Shown here: positions 36,592 to 45,201 of the stretch, piece by piece | Numbering within the stretch: position 1 is the first letter of the stretch | How the letters are laid out: every line of letters starts with the position of its first letter | NCBI GenBank assembly: GCA_031404815.1 | Contig: JANNIH010000013.1 | Span: 1-64,000, forward strand | Length of the DNA stretch: 64,000 nt | Reading direction: 5' to 3' | Source of the DNA: DASYKS01 sp031404815 | Lineage (GTDB): Bacteria > Acidobacteriota > Thermoanaerobaculia > Multivoradales > UBA5704 | Program-made: the position numbers and the translations under genes | Notes under the pieces: model-generated | What the model saw: only the letters and a program-made list of their open reading frames with translations | What the model was told of the DNA's origin: nothing | Database searches by the model: none

Positions 36592-39500
36592 CTAGTCCGA
36601 GAACTCGATGTCGTCGATCGCCAGCTCGCCCGTTGCGCGCTGGTCTAACACGAAGACAATCGAGACCACTGTCGTCAAGTCGAGCGAACCATTGGCGGCT
36701 TGAAACGCCGAGAGGGGCAAGCGAATCGTTCGGAGGGCTGACTTGTTGAGACCCGGCCCCCCCTCCGTCGCCGGACGCTTCCAGGGAAAGGGCAGCGTCG
36801 CCACCGTGCCGGCGCGCACAAGCGCCGTTCGCCCGGCGGAGTCGGTGAGCCGCACCGATAAGTCAAGCGCCGCGCCCGGTAGAAGACCCGCAGGATTCGG
36901 GTTCTTGGCAACACCAAAGCGCTGTGTGGCGCGGAACGATAGGACGCGAAACGTCGAGATGTTGCCGGCACCAAACGGCGTCGTGTAGGTCCCACCGGCC
37001 GCGGCCCAGGCGACCATTGCACCGAACGTGTCGTGGCAGAAGTTCGCCAGCTCACGCCGCCGCAGGCTCGCCTCCGTCCGCGCATCGGTCAAGCCGACCG
37101 GAACCGCAAGGCCCGCCACGGAGACGGCGCCGCCAAGCGTGTTGCGTTCGGCACGGGTGGCGAGTTGGGGACCGAGCGGCGTGGTCAGGTCAAAGGCTCC
37201 CTGCTCGAAGTTATCGATCACCGAACGCTGCCCTGCCACCTGCTGGAACTGGTGGAAGATCGCCGGGGCGACCACGGAGGCAGGACGCCCGTTGCGATCG
37301 AACAGCGGCAAGTGGTCGCGCTGGCCGCGGATCGCCATCTCGTTCCAACCGAGAATGTAGGCCCTCGCTATGTTCCTGTGGTCGTCCTCGCTGATCATCC
37401 GAGCGTCCGCGCTGTCGAGGTTCGCCAACCAGTCGAAGTTGGTCGAGAAACGGTTGTGGATCGCCCCCTCGATGAAGATCATCGACTTGAGCTGTGTTGC
37501 CCGATCGTAGAGCTGGAAGCCGTGGCCGCTCGCCACGTCGTTGTCCGCCGAACCGTAGATCATCAGGTAGGGCGTCGTGGCAGGGACGAGCCCCAAGAAG
37601 TCGGTCGGGGCGATCGAGACGACCGATTGGATGTTGCGCCCCGGCCCCCCCACGGCGCGGTTCGAGACCTCTGCCGAGACCACGCCTTCGCCCCCGCGCG
37701 AGTGGCCGACCAGTCCGATCCGGCCGAGGTCGATCCGCCCGGTGAGCTGAGGGTCGGTGCCGTTCCGGGTCTCCATCTCGGTGATGTGCTCGAGAATCGT
37801 CAATCCGCGCTGCACGATCGCGGGATCGCGGAACTCAATCGCCAGTGGGTCGATCGCGCGGTCGTAGTTCATATCTTCTAGATCGATGCTCGCCGCGACG
37901 TACCCGTAGCTCGCGAGGTGCCGCGCCAGATACTCGAGACCGTCGTGACTGTCGACGCGCGCGCCGTTGATCACGTGGTTGCCATGGGCAAGGATAACCA
38001 ACGGAAAAGAGTCCAGGAGGTTCGATGCCGGCTGGTTCGCTCCGGCCACCGTGGCGGGGTAGCGGATCAATCCGCGGATCACGACGTCGAATGAGGCGGT
38101 GGTCACCGTAGTTCCGACCGGAATGCCCGATTCGGCTGCGGTGAGGTCGCCGACCGTTTCCGTTCGAGTCGGGACGGTGAACACTGCGGCACGAGTGTAA
38201 TCCTTGGTCCCCACCGGGAACGGCCCGGCCACCGACAGATCGCCGTAGACCGTGGTGTCGATCCGGTCGCCTTCCGGATCGAGGCCGGGAATGCCGAGCC
38301 GGATGCTCGTGTCGCGCACGCCGGTGCTACGGGACGTCCCCTCGATGAAGATCTTCAAGCCCGCCGCATCGATCAGCACAAACGAGAGGTCCCGCGGCGA
38401 GGTGAGTGGCGGCGTTCCTGCCGCTGGATCTTCGTTAAAGAACATCTCCAGCCGCGACGGCCCGCCCTGCCCGACCGCCTCGATGACCAGGTCGGTGATG
38501 ATTCGGGGTTGGGTCTCGCGCACGATCAACATGGCCCGCTGGTGGCTCTGGTCGGCCTCGCGGATCTGTACCGTCCGACCGGGCCGCGTCTTGGTGGCTG
38601 CGGCAAGAGGAAGCGGATCGGCGCGCGGGGTGATCCTCGGCGCGCAAAAATCTAGGGTGACCTCGACTGCGGTCATCTTCGCGGTCGCCGGCAGCCCCGC
38701 GGGATTCGCACCACCGGATAGCGTCAGTTGAAGCTGAAGCTCGTCGACGCTCCCGCTCGGCGCAACCCCTTCCGCGAACAGCCGGAAACCTGCTGGATTC
38801 GAGAGTTGCGCGCCTGAGGCCGTGATCGGCAGGGGCAGGGCCGCCCCACCCGCCGCCGCAGCGAAGAACCGCACCCGGGTCGGGGCGTTGCCTGCCGTCA
38901 CATCGAACGAGCCCGTGCCGGTGAACCCGAGGCTGGCCCGCAGAGTGATCACCTGGCGCGACGGATTTGCGGGTGCCTTCTTCACCAACACCGCGCGGAG
39001 GGCGTTGCCGATCGTAATCGAGCTGCCGACGCCGACCGTGAAGGCCACCCGGTCGCCATCCGGCTCCCCCCCTTCGAAACCGATTTGAAACGCGATATCG
39101 CGCCGCGCGCCACTGAGCGCCCGTCCTTCGACGAAGAAGTCGCGGCCAAGGATGCCCGGTACCGGAAACGCAAACGGGTTCGGTTGCGCTACGTTTGACG
39201 GCGGCGGTAGGCCGGGCAACGGCGGGACGTTGTCGTCGTCCAAGAGCGCCGCGCGTGCCGAGTTGCCTCCAAGGGTGATCCCCGAGAGAGAGCGCTGACG
39301 GATCGACAGATTGCCGGTGAAATCGGACGGCTCCACCTCGCGGACGCGGATGCGCGCCCTCGCTTGGGACAGCGCCGCGTCCTGGACGTTCACCGTCCGG
39401 CCGAGGAACCACTTGTCGGTCGCCGTGCCGGCGGGCGGCGCGGTCGCGGGCGGCTCGGGCATCGGCGCCGGAACGCCCGGGCCGAACCGAGGCCCGGGCG

Positions 39501-39963
39501 GGAAGACGTCGAGCGTCAAGCGCACCGCCGTGAGGCCGACGCTGGCAGGAGGAGTGGCGAGCGGGTCCGGTCCCCCCGCGAGCACCAGGGTGAGCACGTA
39601 GTCGCCGACCGAGGCGCTCGGCACGTTGCTTTCTGCGAACAGGTGAAAACCTCTATTGAGCTGCGCCGTGGAAATCGGCAGACCGGTCGCAGGGATGGGA
39701 ACCAAGTTGCCGGCTACGGCTTTGTCGAACCAGCGGAACGAAACCGTCCGGCCCTTCTCTTCGAGCGTGCCACCAGTTCCCCGAAAGGTGCGCGACACGC
39801 CGAACACCACCTCCACCCGCGTCGGCGCCGTGTGCGGGCGCTGGACCATCACCGGGATCGGCACGGTAGGTGCGGCGCGGTTCGCTGGAAACGTGAACGT
39901 CCCCGCGATCGGTGACGGCACGACCGGCACCCGCTGGATCACCCCTTTTTGCGGCTCGGTCAT
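36592..39963 (-). CDS. 1123-residue protein with beta-sandwich repeats and an alpha/beta-hydrolase domain, embedded in the injection locus
   Basis: Residues ~1-560 contain three related beta modules: each has a strand-rich block with GFxLFAEG or similar (GFHLFAES, GFRLFAEG, GLKIFIEG). From ~600 to ~850 a serine-hydrolase domain follows: LIRYPATVAG, FPLVILAHGNHV (oxyanion loop), nucleophile elbow GHSRGGEG, acid-region YGSADNDVASGHG, and a possible catalytic His in EGAIHNRFST, as in chlorophyllase/PET-hydrolase-like lipases. A C-terminal beta domain ends in AIDDIEFSD. No signal peptide. Its ATG overlaps the stop of the OmpA-fusion gene. Cargo effector or enzymatic tail tip are the likely options (inference). 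Confidence 0.75.
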   Translation of the reverse strand: MTEPQKGVIQRVPVVPSPIAGTFTFPANRAAPTVPIPVMVQRPHTAPTRVEVVFGVSRTFRGTGGTLEEKGRTVSFRWFDKAVAGNLVPIPATGLPISTAQLNRGFHLFAESNVPSASVGDYVLTLVLAGGPDPLATPPASVGLTAVRLTLDVFPPGPRFGPGVPAPMPEPPATAPPAGTATDKWFLGRTVNVQDAALSQARARIRVREVEPSDFTGNLSIRQRSLSGITLGGNSARAALLDDDNVPPLPGLPPPSNVAQPNPFAFPVPGILGRDFFVEGRALSGARRDIAFQIGFEGGEPDGDRVAFTVGVGSSITIGNALRAVLVKKAPANPSRQVITLRASLGFTGTGSFDVTAGNAPTRVRFFAAAAGGAALPLPITASGAQLSNPAGFRLFAEGVAPSGSVDELQLQLTLSGGANPAGLPATAKMTAVEVTLDFCAPRITPRADPLPLAAATKTRPGRTVQIREADQSHQRAMLIVRETQPRIITDLVIEAVGQGGPSRLEMFFNEDPAAGTPPLTSPRDLSFVLIDAAGLKIFIEGTSRSTGVRDTSIRLGIPGLDPEGDRIDTTVYGDLSVAGPFPVGTKDYTRAAVFTVPTRTETVGDLTAAESGIPVGTTVTTASFDVVIRGLIRYPATVAGANQPASNLLDSFPLVILAHGNHVINGARVDSHDGLEYLARHLASYGYVAASIDLEDMNYDRAIDPLAIEFRDPAIVQRGLTILEHITEMETRNGTDPQLTGRIDLGRIGLVGHSRGGEGVVSAEVSNRAVGGPGRNIQSVVSIAPTDFLGLVPATTPYLMIYGSADNDVASGHGFQLYDRATQLKSMIFIEGAIHNRFSTNFDWLANLDSADARMISEDDHRNIARAYILGWNEMAIRGQRDHLPLFDRNGRPASVVAPAIFHQFQQVAGQRSVIDNFEQGAFDLTTPLGPQLATRAERNTLGGAVSVAGLAVPVGLTDARTEASLRRRELANFCHDTFGAMVAWAAAGGTYTTPFGAGNISTFRVLSFRATQRFGVAKNPNPAGLLPGAALDLSVRLTDSAGRTALVRAGTVATLPFPWKRPATEGGPGLNKSALRTIRLPLSAFQAANGSLDLTTVVSIVFVLDQRATGELAIDDIEFSD

Positions 39964-41870
39964 GGCGCGCCTCCGCCGGCTGTCGGAGCCCCTTGGGCCA
40001 TGGGCGCGTAATGGAGACAGATCACATTGCCGCGCGCCTCCTCCGGAGCTTCGTCGCCCGCGCGGGCGACCGCCGGCCGGTCGAGGCCGAACAGCTCCAG
40101 AATGTAGGTCCCCTCCGGCGTCTCCTTGGGGTACGAGAATCTACCCTCGGCGTCGGCGCGATCGGGGATCGGCCGGCCGGCCTGGGTCGGGTGATCGGGC
40201 GAAAACGAGGTGGTCCGCGGCACTTCGCCGAGATCGGCCGCCCCCGCTTCGTTGGTGTGCAGATATTCGCCGTCGGCCGCAGCGAGCGCGTACTGCGCGT
40301 TGGGCACCGGCGAACCGTCCTCGAAGACGATCTGCCCTTCGACGAGGACCTTGCCCGGCTCCGCCGGCTGGATCAACCACTTGCCGCGCTCGTTCGGATC
40401 GCGGGTGGCGAAACATTGCCGCTGGTTCGGGTTGCCCGGTCCGAGGCACCAGGAGCTGCCGACGAAGCCGGGGGTCGGCCGATCGAAGGTCACCGGCTTT
40501 GCCACCTCGCACGGGATTTCCGTCGCGCGCACGAACAGCAGCTCGGTTCGCCGGTTCGGCCGCCAGGCGTCTTCGGTGTTCTTGACCGGCACCTGCTCGC
40601 CGCAGCCGAGCCACTTGAGCGGCCCGCCGTTGCACGCGCCTTTGGCATTGCGGAACAGGCGCGCCTCGGGGATCGCGAACGAATCCTGTTCGAGGTACGC
40701 GGTCACCAGCGCCTTCCAGGTGGCGTCGCCAATCACGCCGTCCGCCGTCAGACCGCGATCGGTCTGGAAGCGTACGGTGGCCGCGGTCAGCTCGGGGCTT
40801 GGTTGCTCGTCGATGTTGCCGACGTAGAAACCAAGATCTTGGAGCATGTATTGCTGCTCGCGCGTGCCCCAAGAGTCGGCGAGCCCCGGCGTCCCGCTCG
40901 CCGGGCGGCGGAGCTGATCCCACTCTTCGATCGCCTTGTCGCGCTCGGTGCCGAAGGTGAGAAACCCGTAGACGCCGCGCGCCCGGCGCTCCGAGAGGAA
41001 CTGGTTGTAGTCGCCCGAGCCCGCGCGGTCGGTGTGGCCGACGACCAGCATCTTCTCGTCCGGATGGGCGTTCGAATAATCGACCGCCCGGCGCAACACT
41101 TCGCGCAGGCAGGGCTCGACGAACGCGCGGTCGAAGCGGTAGTGGATGATGAACGCCTTGGCGAACTGGGCACCCGGGCGCAGGACGATCACAACCTCCG
41201 TCACCTGCCCCGGCCGCACGTCCGCGGGAGCCGAACCCGAGAGCGGCTCCGGGCTTTCGACCACGGCGTTGATCGTGTATTGCCCCGGCGGGAAGCCGTC
41301 TTCGGTCCAGACGTTGCCGCTCCGCCCCGTCACCGGCCGATCGAGCGTCTCGCCCGTGTCACGGGTGCCGGTCGCGGTCACGGTGACGGTCGAAAAATCG
41401 AACTCCGGCCGCCCCTCCACCAGCACCGTCACCTGCAACGAGCCGATCTCTTCGACCGGCGGATCGGGGGGCAGAATCGGCGGGTCTTCCGTCTCCGGGA
41501 TCGGCGGCGCGATGAATTCGCGCAGGGCGATTGCCACCTCGAACGCCTCCGGCCGGCCGGCGCGCTCGCGGATCGAGAGCGACTCGACGAGCACCGGATC
41601 GACCCTCGTCGCGGTTGCGATGTCCGCGGTAAACGGCATGGGTGAGGCGGCGCGAAACTTCTCCCGCAGGTCGGCCACCCGCTCCTTCGCCTCCGGCCCG
41701 GTGAGCACGGCCGATGCCTCGATCCGCACCGCGCGCCGCCCGAGATCCTGAAGGAAATCCCCTTCGAGCGCGGGAACCGCGTGCTCGGCGAAGACCTGCT
41801 CGTCCAAGGACGCGATGCGCTGCGCCTGGACGAGCGGGAGGTCGTCGAGCATCGGGCGTTGCGGCGGCAT
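39960..41870 (-). CDS. Baseplate-adaptor paralogue fused to OmpA-like and peptidoglycan-binding domains
   Basis: 636 residues. Residues ~1-120 are homologous to the 182-residue gene product at 42366-42914 (shared RPMLDDL start, AEH, PMPFTADIAT versus PVPFVADIAT, ALREFI versus TLAEFI). A beta-sandwich follows (~145-235), then an OmpA C-terminal-like domain (FDRAFVEPCLREVL, VVGHTDRAGSGDYN, SERRARGVYGFL), a PG_binding_1 domain (MLQDLGFYVG, TVRFQTDRGLTADGVIGDAT) and a Cys-containing tail. OmpA-like and PG_binding_1 domains bind murein, so this part could anchor the particle to, or let it engage, a cell wall. Confidence 0.8.
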   Translation of the reverse strand: MPPQRPMLDDLPLVQAQRIASLDEQVFAEHAVPALEGDFLQDLGRRAVRIEASAVLTGPEAKERVADLREKFRAASPMPFTADIATATRVDPVLVESLSIRERAGRPEAFEVAIALREFIAPPIPETEDPPILPPDPPVEEIGSLQVTVLVEGRPEFDFSTVTVTATGTRDTGETLDRPVTGRSGNVWTEDGFPPGQYTINAVVESPEPLSGSAPADVRPGQVTEVVIVLRPGAQFAKAFIIHYRFDRAFVEPCLREVLRRAVDYSNAHPDEKMLVVGHTDRAGSGDYNQFLSERRARGVYGFLTFGTERDKAIEEWDQLRRPASGTPGLADSWGTREQQYMLQDLGFYVGNIDEQPSPELTAATVRFQTDRGLTADGVIGDATWKALVTAYLEQDSFAIPEARLFRNAKGACNGGPLKWLGCGEQVPVKNTEDAWRPNRRTELLFVRATEIPCEVAKPVTFDRPTPGFVGSSWCLGPGNPNQRQCFATRDPNERGKWLIQPAEPGKVLVEGQIVFEDGSPVPNAQYALAAADGEYLHTNEAGAADLGEVPRTTSFSPDHPTQAGRPIPDRADAEGRFSYPKETPEGTYILELFGLDRPAVARAGDEAPEEARGNVICLHYAPMAQGAPTAGGGAP

Positions 41871-41912
41871 GGGCGGCGGCTCCTTCGGACTCGCGGGTTT
41901 CGAAGCCGCGCG

Positions 41913-42350
41913 CTACGACGAGGGCTGGAGCGAACGGACGTGGGTGATCACGGCGTCGAGCAACGATTCGATCTCGGCCTTGATCGCACCGAGCGAGGGC
42001 AGCGACCCGACGACATCGAGCGCGCCGAGCACCTGGTCGATCGCCGCGGCCTGCGCGGGGAGCAGGCTCTTCGCGGTTTCGAGCAGGGTCCGGGTGGAGG
42101 TGGAGAACTCGGTGACTTTGGCGAGCGCGTCGCCACCGATCGCGCCGGGGTTCAGGTTGTGAATCTCGGTCTTGAGCTGGGTCAACAGAGTGGCCAGCTG
42201 GCCGATCAGCTCGGGCAGCTGCGGCACAACGGAACCCAGCGTCAGGATCGCCGGGCGGATGACACCGATGTTGGCGTCGAGAAAGGTTTTGAATTCGGTG
42301 AGGGTGCGCTTCAGATCCTCAAACAGGCTGCTGGGTGTCGTGGCGGGCAT
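41913..42350 (-). CDS. Helical coiled-coil protein of the injection system, unknown role
   Basis: 145 residues, almost entirely predicted helix (LFEDLKRTLTEFKTFLDANI, LPELIGQLATLLTQLKTEI, TSTRTLLETAKSLLPAQAAA). The ATG at 42350 follows GGAGGA at a suitable distance, so the ATG 15 bp upstream is not used. It lies between two adaptor paralogues. A short tape-measure or chaperone-like role is possible but unproven. Confidence 0.6.
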   Translation of the reverse strand: MPATTPSSLFEDLKRTLTEFKTFLDANIGVIRPAILTLGSVVPQLPELIGQLATLLTQLKTEIHNLNPGAIGGDALAKVTEFSTSTRTLLETAKSLLPAQAAAIDQVLGALDVVGSLPSLGAIKAEIESLLDAVITHVRSLQPSS

Positions 42351-42365
42351 GGTCGTTTCCTCCAT

Positions 42366-42914
42366 TCAGGGGGCACCGTCCGCGTTGAACCGGCGAACGC
42401 GGGCGAGCATGTCGGACAGCGGTGCGATGAAGCGTTCGAGGCCGGTGGCAAAATCGGGCAGCAGGTCGAGCGCACCGGTGATCTGGTCCATCAGGCCGGA
42501 GGCCTGGTCGAGCAGGTCGGCATCGACGAGCGCGGATTCAAGCTCCGCCGGTTCGACCGGCTCGATGAATTCGGCGAGCGTGAGAACGTAGGCGAAGCGC
42601 TCCGGGCGGCCGGCGAGTTCTTCCATCCGCAGATCGCGGATCGCGAACTTTTCGACCGCCGCGCTGGTCGCGATGTCGGCGACGAACGGCACGGGCGTTG
42701 CCGCACGGAATTTCCCTTCGAGGTCGGCGAGGAACTGCTTGGAATCCGGGCCGGAGGCCACCCCCCAGAGCTGGAGCAGCGCCGGCTTCTTGCCGAGGTT
42801 CTGGAGCAGGCTTCCCGACATTCCCGGCGGCTTGTGCTCGGCGAGCGCGCGCAGCTCGAGCGTACGAATCTCCTGCACCTGCGGGAGAGCGAGATCGTCG
42901 AGCATCGGGCGCAT
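42366..42914 (-). CDS. Tube-baseplate adaptor protein (gpU/DNA-circulation-like)
   Basis: 182 residues. Blocks GSLLQNLGKKPALLQLWGVA, FLADLEGKFRAATPVPFVADI and AGRPERFAYVLTLAEFIEP fit small tail proteins that join tube and baseplate in phage-tail-like systems (general resemblance). The C-terminal ~60 residues are helical. It is the shorter paralogue of the OmpA-fusion protein two genes downstream. Confidence 0.6.
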   Translation of the reverse strand: MRPMLDDLALPQVQEIRTLELRALAEHKPPGMSGSLLQNLGKKPALLQLWGVASGPDSKQFLADLEGKFRAATPVPFVADIATSAAVEKFAIRDLRMEELAGRPERFAYVLTLAEFIEPVEPAELESALVDADLLDQASGLMDQITGALDLLPDFATGLERFIAPLSDMLARVRRFNADGAP

Positions 42915-42935
42915 GGTCGGCGGCCTTTGAGCGAC

Positions 42936-44156
42936 CTAGACATCGATCCCGTGGCGACGCGCTTCGTCGACGAGGATGCGGTCGATTTTTGCCGCGAGGT
43001 CGGAAAGGTCGTCGGGAGAGGAAGACGGGGCAAAAGGAAAAGCTTCAAGAGGCGAAAACGAGGGAACACCCTGTAAAGATTCGGCGAGCGCCCGGTCGGG
43101 AGATGAGGCGTTCGGAAAGGGTCCGAGCGGCGACGCCGTCGAATGCGGAGCAAGAGGATCCGCGGCGATCGGTGCGAACGGAGAAGGACGCCCTTCGTGA
43201 GAGTCGAAGGTAGGAGCCGAGGAGCGATCGTGGGAGAACGGCGAGACGTTGGCGGCGTTGGGACTAGGCGAGGCTTCTCCCGGGGATAGAGGCTCTGTGT
43301 AACGGTTTGGGCGCGGCGGGGCGGTTCTCTTGGGGCTGGCTTTGGGAAGGTTTTCCTTCGTTGGCACATCTAAGAGCGTACGCGGCGCTTGCGCGCCGGA
43401 GACGAGGGTGCCCCAGGGATCGTTCCCCCTCCCTCCCTGTCTGGGTAGGGAGGAGAGAGGGTCCCGCGGGGCGGGCTCGCCGGGCTCGATCGTTGGCGCC
43501 GCTCCCGACCGCGAGTGAGAAAAAGCCGCGAGGTCGGCGGGAGCTTGCTTTAGACGACGATCGGAGGCCGCGGGCGACGGCTGGGGACTCATGCGTTCGT
43601 GGGCCTCGGAAGATTCCTCCCTACCTGATAATTCCCTGGGCATCCCCGCGACGGAGAGAGGGCGCCTGGAACGCGTCGCCACTTCCCGCCGATGGTCGGC
43701 AGCAGCCTTCTGATCAGGCATTTGCCTTCCGCTCGCCGGGCTCTCTCTTTTTCTCCGTTCCTGCTTTTGACCGACTTCCGCCTTCTCCCCTGCCCAACGG
43801 GCGAGGTCCAACGCAGGAGCCTCGTTGGGTAGAGATTTCGGCGGCGCCGGCTCGCCCGGCTGTTCTCTTCGAAATGTTCTTCTCAGGCTATCTCCGCTCG
43901 GGCTCGAGGTCGGCGAGGTGAGCGGTTCTTCCGCTCTTCCTCCTCGCCTTGCCGGCCTTTGCTGGGGCTTGGTTTGAGTCGCTTCCGCTCCGGTCAGCTC
44001 TCCGAGGGAGGAGCCGAACAGCGGCCCTTCGTTGAGCCTTGGCTTCTCTTGCGAGAAAGCGAGTGCCCAGCCGCCGGATCGTTTGAGATCCGGCAGCTTT
44101 CCGGCTTCGCGGAGGTACGCCCTCCGGAAGGAGCGGAGCGGGTGGGCTCGTTTCAC
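42936..44156 (-). CDS. Disordered Pro/Ser/Arg-rich protein in the tape-measure position
   Basis: 406 residues of low complexity, with no hydrophobic core between ~30 and ~370 (repeated PSP, PAPP, RR and EP runs). Only the two ends look folded: an N-terminal basic helix (LRSFRRAYLREAGKLPDL) and a C-terminal helix (LSDLAAKIDRILVDEARRHG) like those in small tail proteins next to the adaptor gene. Start overlaps the previous stop (ATGA). In phage tails and in Afp the long gene here or nearby encodes the tape measure, but this one lacks its helical, hydrophobic character. Confidence 0.6.
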   Translation of the reverse strand: MKRAHPLRSFRRAYLREAGKLPDLKRSGGWALAFSQEKPRLNEGPLFGSSLGELTGAEATQTKPQQRPARRGGRAEEPLTSPTSSPSGDSLRRTFRREQPGEPAPPKSLPNEAPALDLARWAGEKAEVGQKQERRKRESPASGRQMPDQKAAADHRREVATRSRRPLSVAGMPRELSGREESSEAHERMSPQPSPAASDRRLKQAPADLAAFSHSRSGAAPTIEPGEPAPRDPLSSLPRQGGRGNDPWGTLVSGAQAPRTLLDVPTKENLPKASPKRTAPPRPNRYTEPLSPGEASPSPNAANVSPFSHDRSSAPTFDSHEGRPSPFAPIAADPLAPHSTASPLGPFPNASSPDRALAESLQGVPSFSPLEAFPFAPSSSPDDLSDLAAKIDRILVDEARRHGIDV

Positions 44157-44608
44157 TTGCGGTCACTCCGGACCATTTCGAGGTAGAGCAGGATCTGGCC
44201 GATCGTCATGCCGCTCACCTCTTCCGGGGTCCAGCCGAACTCTTTGGCGAGCTGGAAGCAGGCGCGGGCCAGAGGCGCCTGGACCAGCTCTTCGAGCGCG
44301 TCGCGCGGGGTGGAGATGCCCGACAGCTCGTTGATCTTCTCAACCAAAAAGCGCGCGAGCCCCGCGGGGAGCTTGTGGACCTGGTCGATTGAAAGGGTGG
44401 GCTCGGCCAGCGCGAGCTGGACCATGAGCGCCGCCGCCAGGTCTTCGTCACCGGGCGCGGCCTTGGCGATCCGTTGCAGGTCGCGCACGGTGAGCGGACG
44501 AAGAACGACCCGGCCGGAGGACGACCCCTCGGCCAGGAAACTCGCCGGCAGCTCCACCTCGTGGGTGAGCGCGCCGCCGGCGAGCAGGTCTTCTGCGGAA
44601 AGGGGCAC
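44153..44608 (-). CDS. Tail-assembly-chaperone-like protein
   Basis: 151 residues after a GTG start with AAGGAG nine bases upstream; a longer frame exists but would overlap the tube gene. The pattern VVLRPLTVRDLQRIAKAA...ALMVQLALAEPTLSIDQVHKLP...FLVEKINELSG resembles tail assembly chaperones that follow tube genes. The C-terminal EEVSGMTIGQILLYLEM resembles the second product of such chaperone pairs, here in the same frame. Confidence 0.6.
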   Translation of the reverse strand: MPLSAEDLLAGGALTHEVELPASFLAEGSSSGRVVLRPLTVRDLQRIAKAAPGDEDLAAALMVQLALAEPTLSIDQVHKLPAGLARFLVEKINELSGISTPRDALEELVQAPLARACFQLAKEFGWTPEEVSGMTIGQILLYLEMVRSDRK

Positions 44609-44621
44609 AGGCTCGGCTCCT

Positions 44622-45167
44622 TTACGCCGCGGCGGGGAAAGTGGGGACGCGGATCTCCGTCCCTTCCGAATCGCGGACATCGATGCGCAACGCGCGGAAG
44701 CGGACCTTCTCCATCACGAACTCGTCTTCGGGCATGCGGACCGCCCAGTTCTCGAACTTGATGTCGATCACGTCGATCACGCTGCGATGGCCCGGGACCG
44801 CCGGGTTTTCAAACACCAGGTTCATCGCCAGCGCCGGCTGGGGGTACGGCTCGGAGACGTTGTTTGGGGAAGCGCCGCGGCCGAGCAGCAGGTAGAGCAG
44901 AGCGCCGTTGACATAGGCGCGATCGATCGTTCCCCAGATGTGGATGTTGCCCGGGTGGAGCGACACCGCGTGGCGGCGCCCGACCTCGTGGAACTCGCGT
45001 AGATCGGTGTCGACGTGCAGCTCGACCCCGGTGACGCGTCCCACAACGGCGATCGAGAAGGCTTCAAGGTCGGTGATGGCGGTCGCGTCGGCCGACTCGG
45101 CATCGGTGCCCGAGGCGATCAGGACGAGGGTGCCGTCCGCTCCGCTGTAAACGTCGTTCAGTGCCAT
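44622..45167 (-). CDS. Tail tube protein
   Basis: 181 residues of beta-rich sequence: SGADGTLVLIASG, TGVELHVDTDLREFHEVG, HPGNIHIWGTIDRAYVNGAL and a C-terminal MEKVRFRALRIDV. The G-x-I-x-G-x-x-x-R-A-x-x-N-G-A-L block and location right after the sheath gene fit a contractile-phage tube. It is unlike the gp19-type tube of Afp/PVC particles. Only one tube gene is present, whereas Afp has several. Confidence 0.7.
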   Translation of the reverse strand: MALNDVYSGADGTLVLIASGTDAESADATAITDLEAFSIAVVGRVTGVELHVDTDLREFHEVGRRHAVSLHPGNIHIWGTIDRAYVNGALLYLLLGRGASPNNVSEPYPQPALAMNLVFENPAVPGHRSVIDVIDIKFENWAVRMPEDEFVMEKVRFRALRIDVRDSEGTEIRVPTFPAAA

Positions 45168-45201
45168 GTCTTGGGTTCTCCTAAAAGCCTGGTCGCGGGC
45201 G

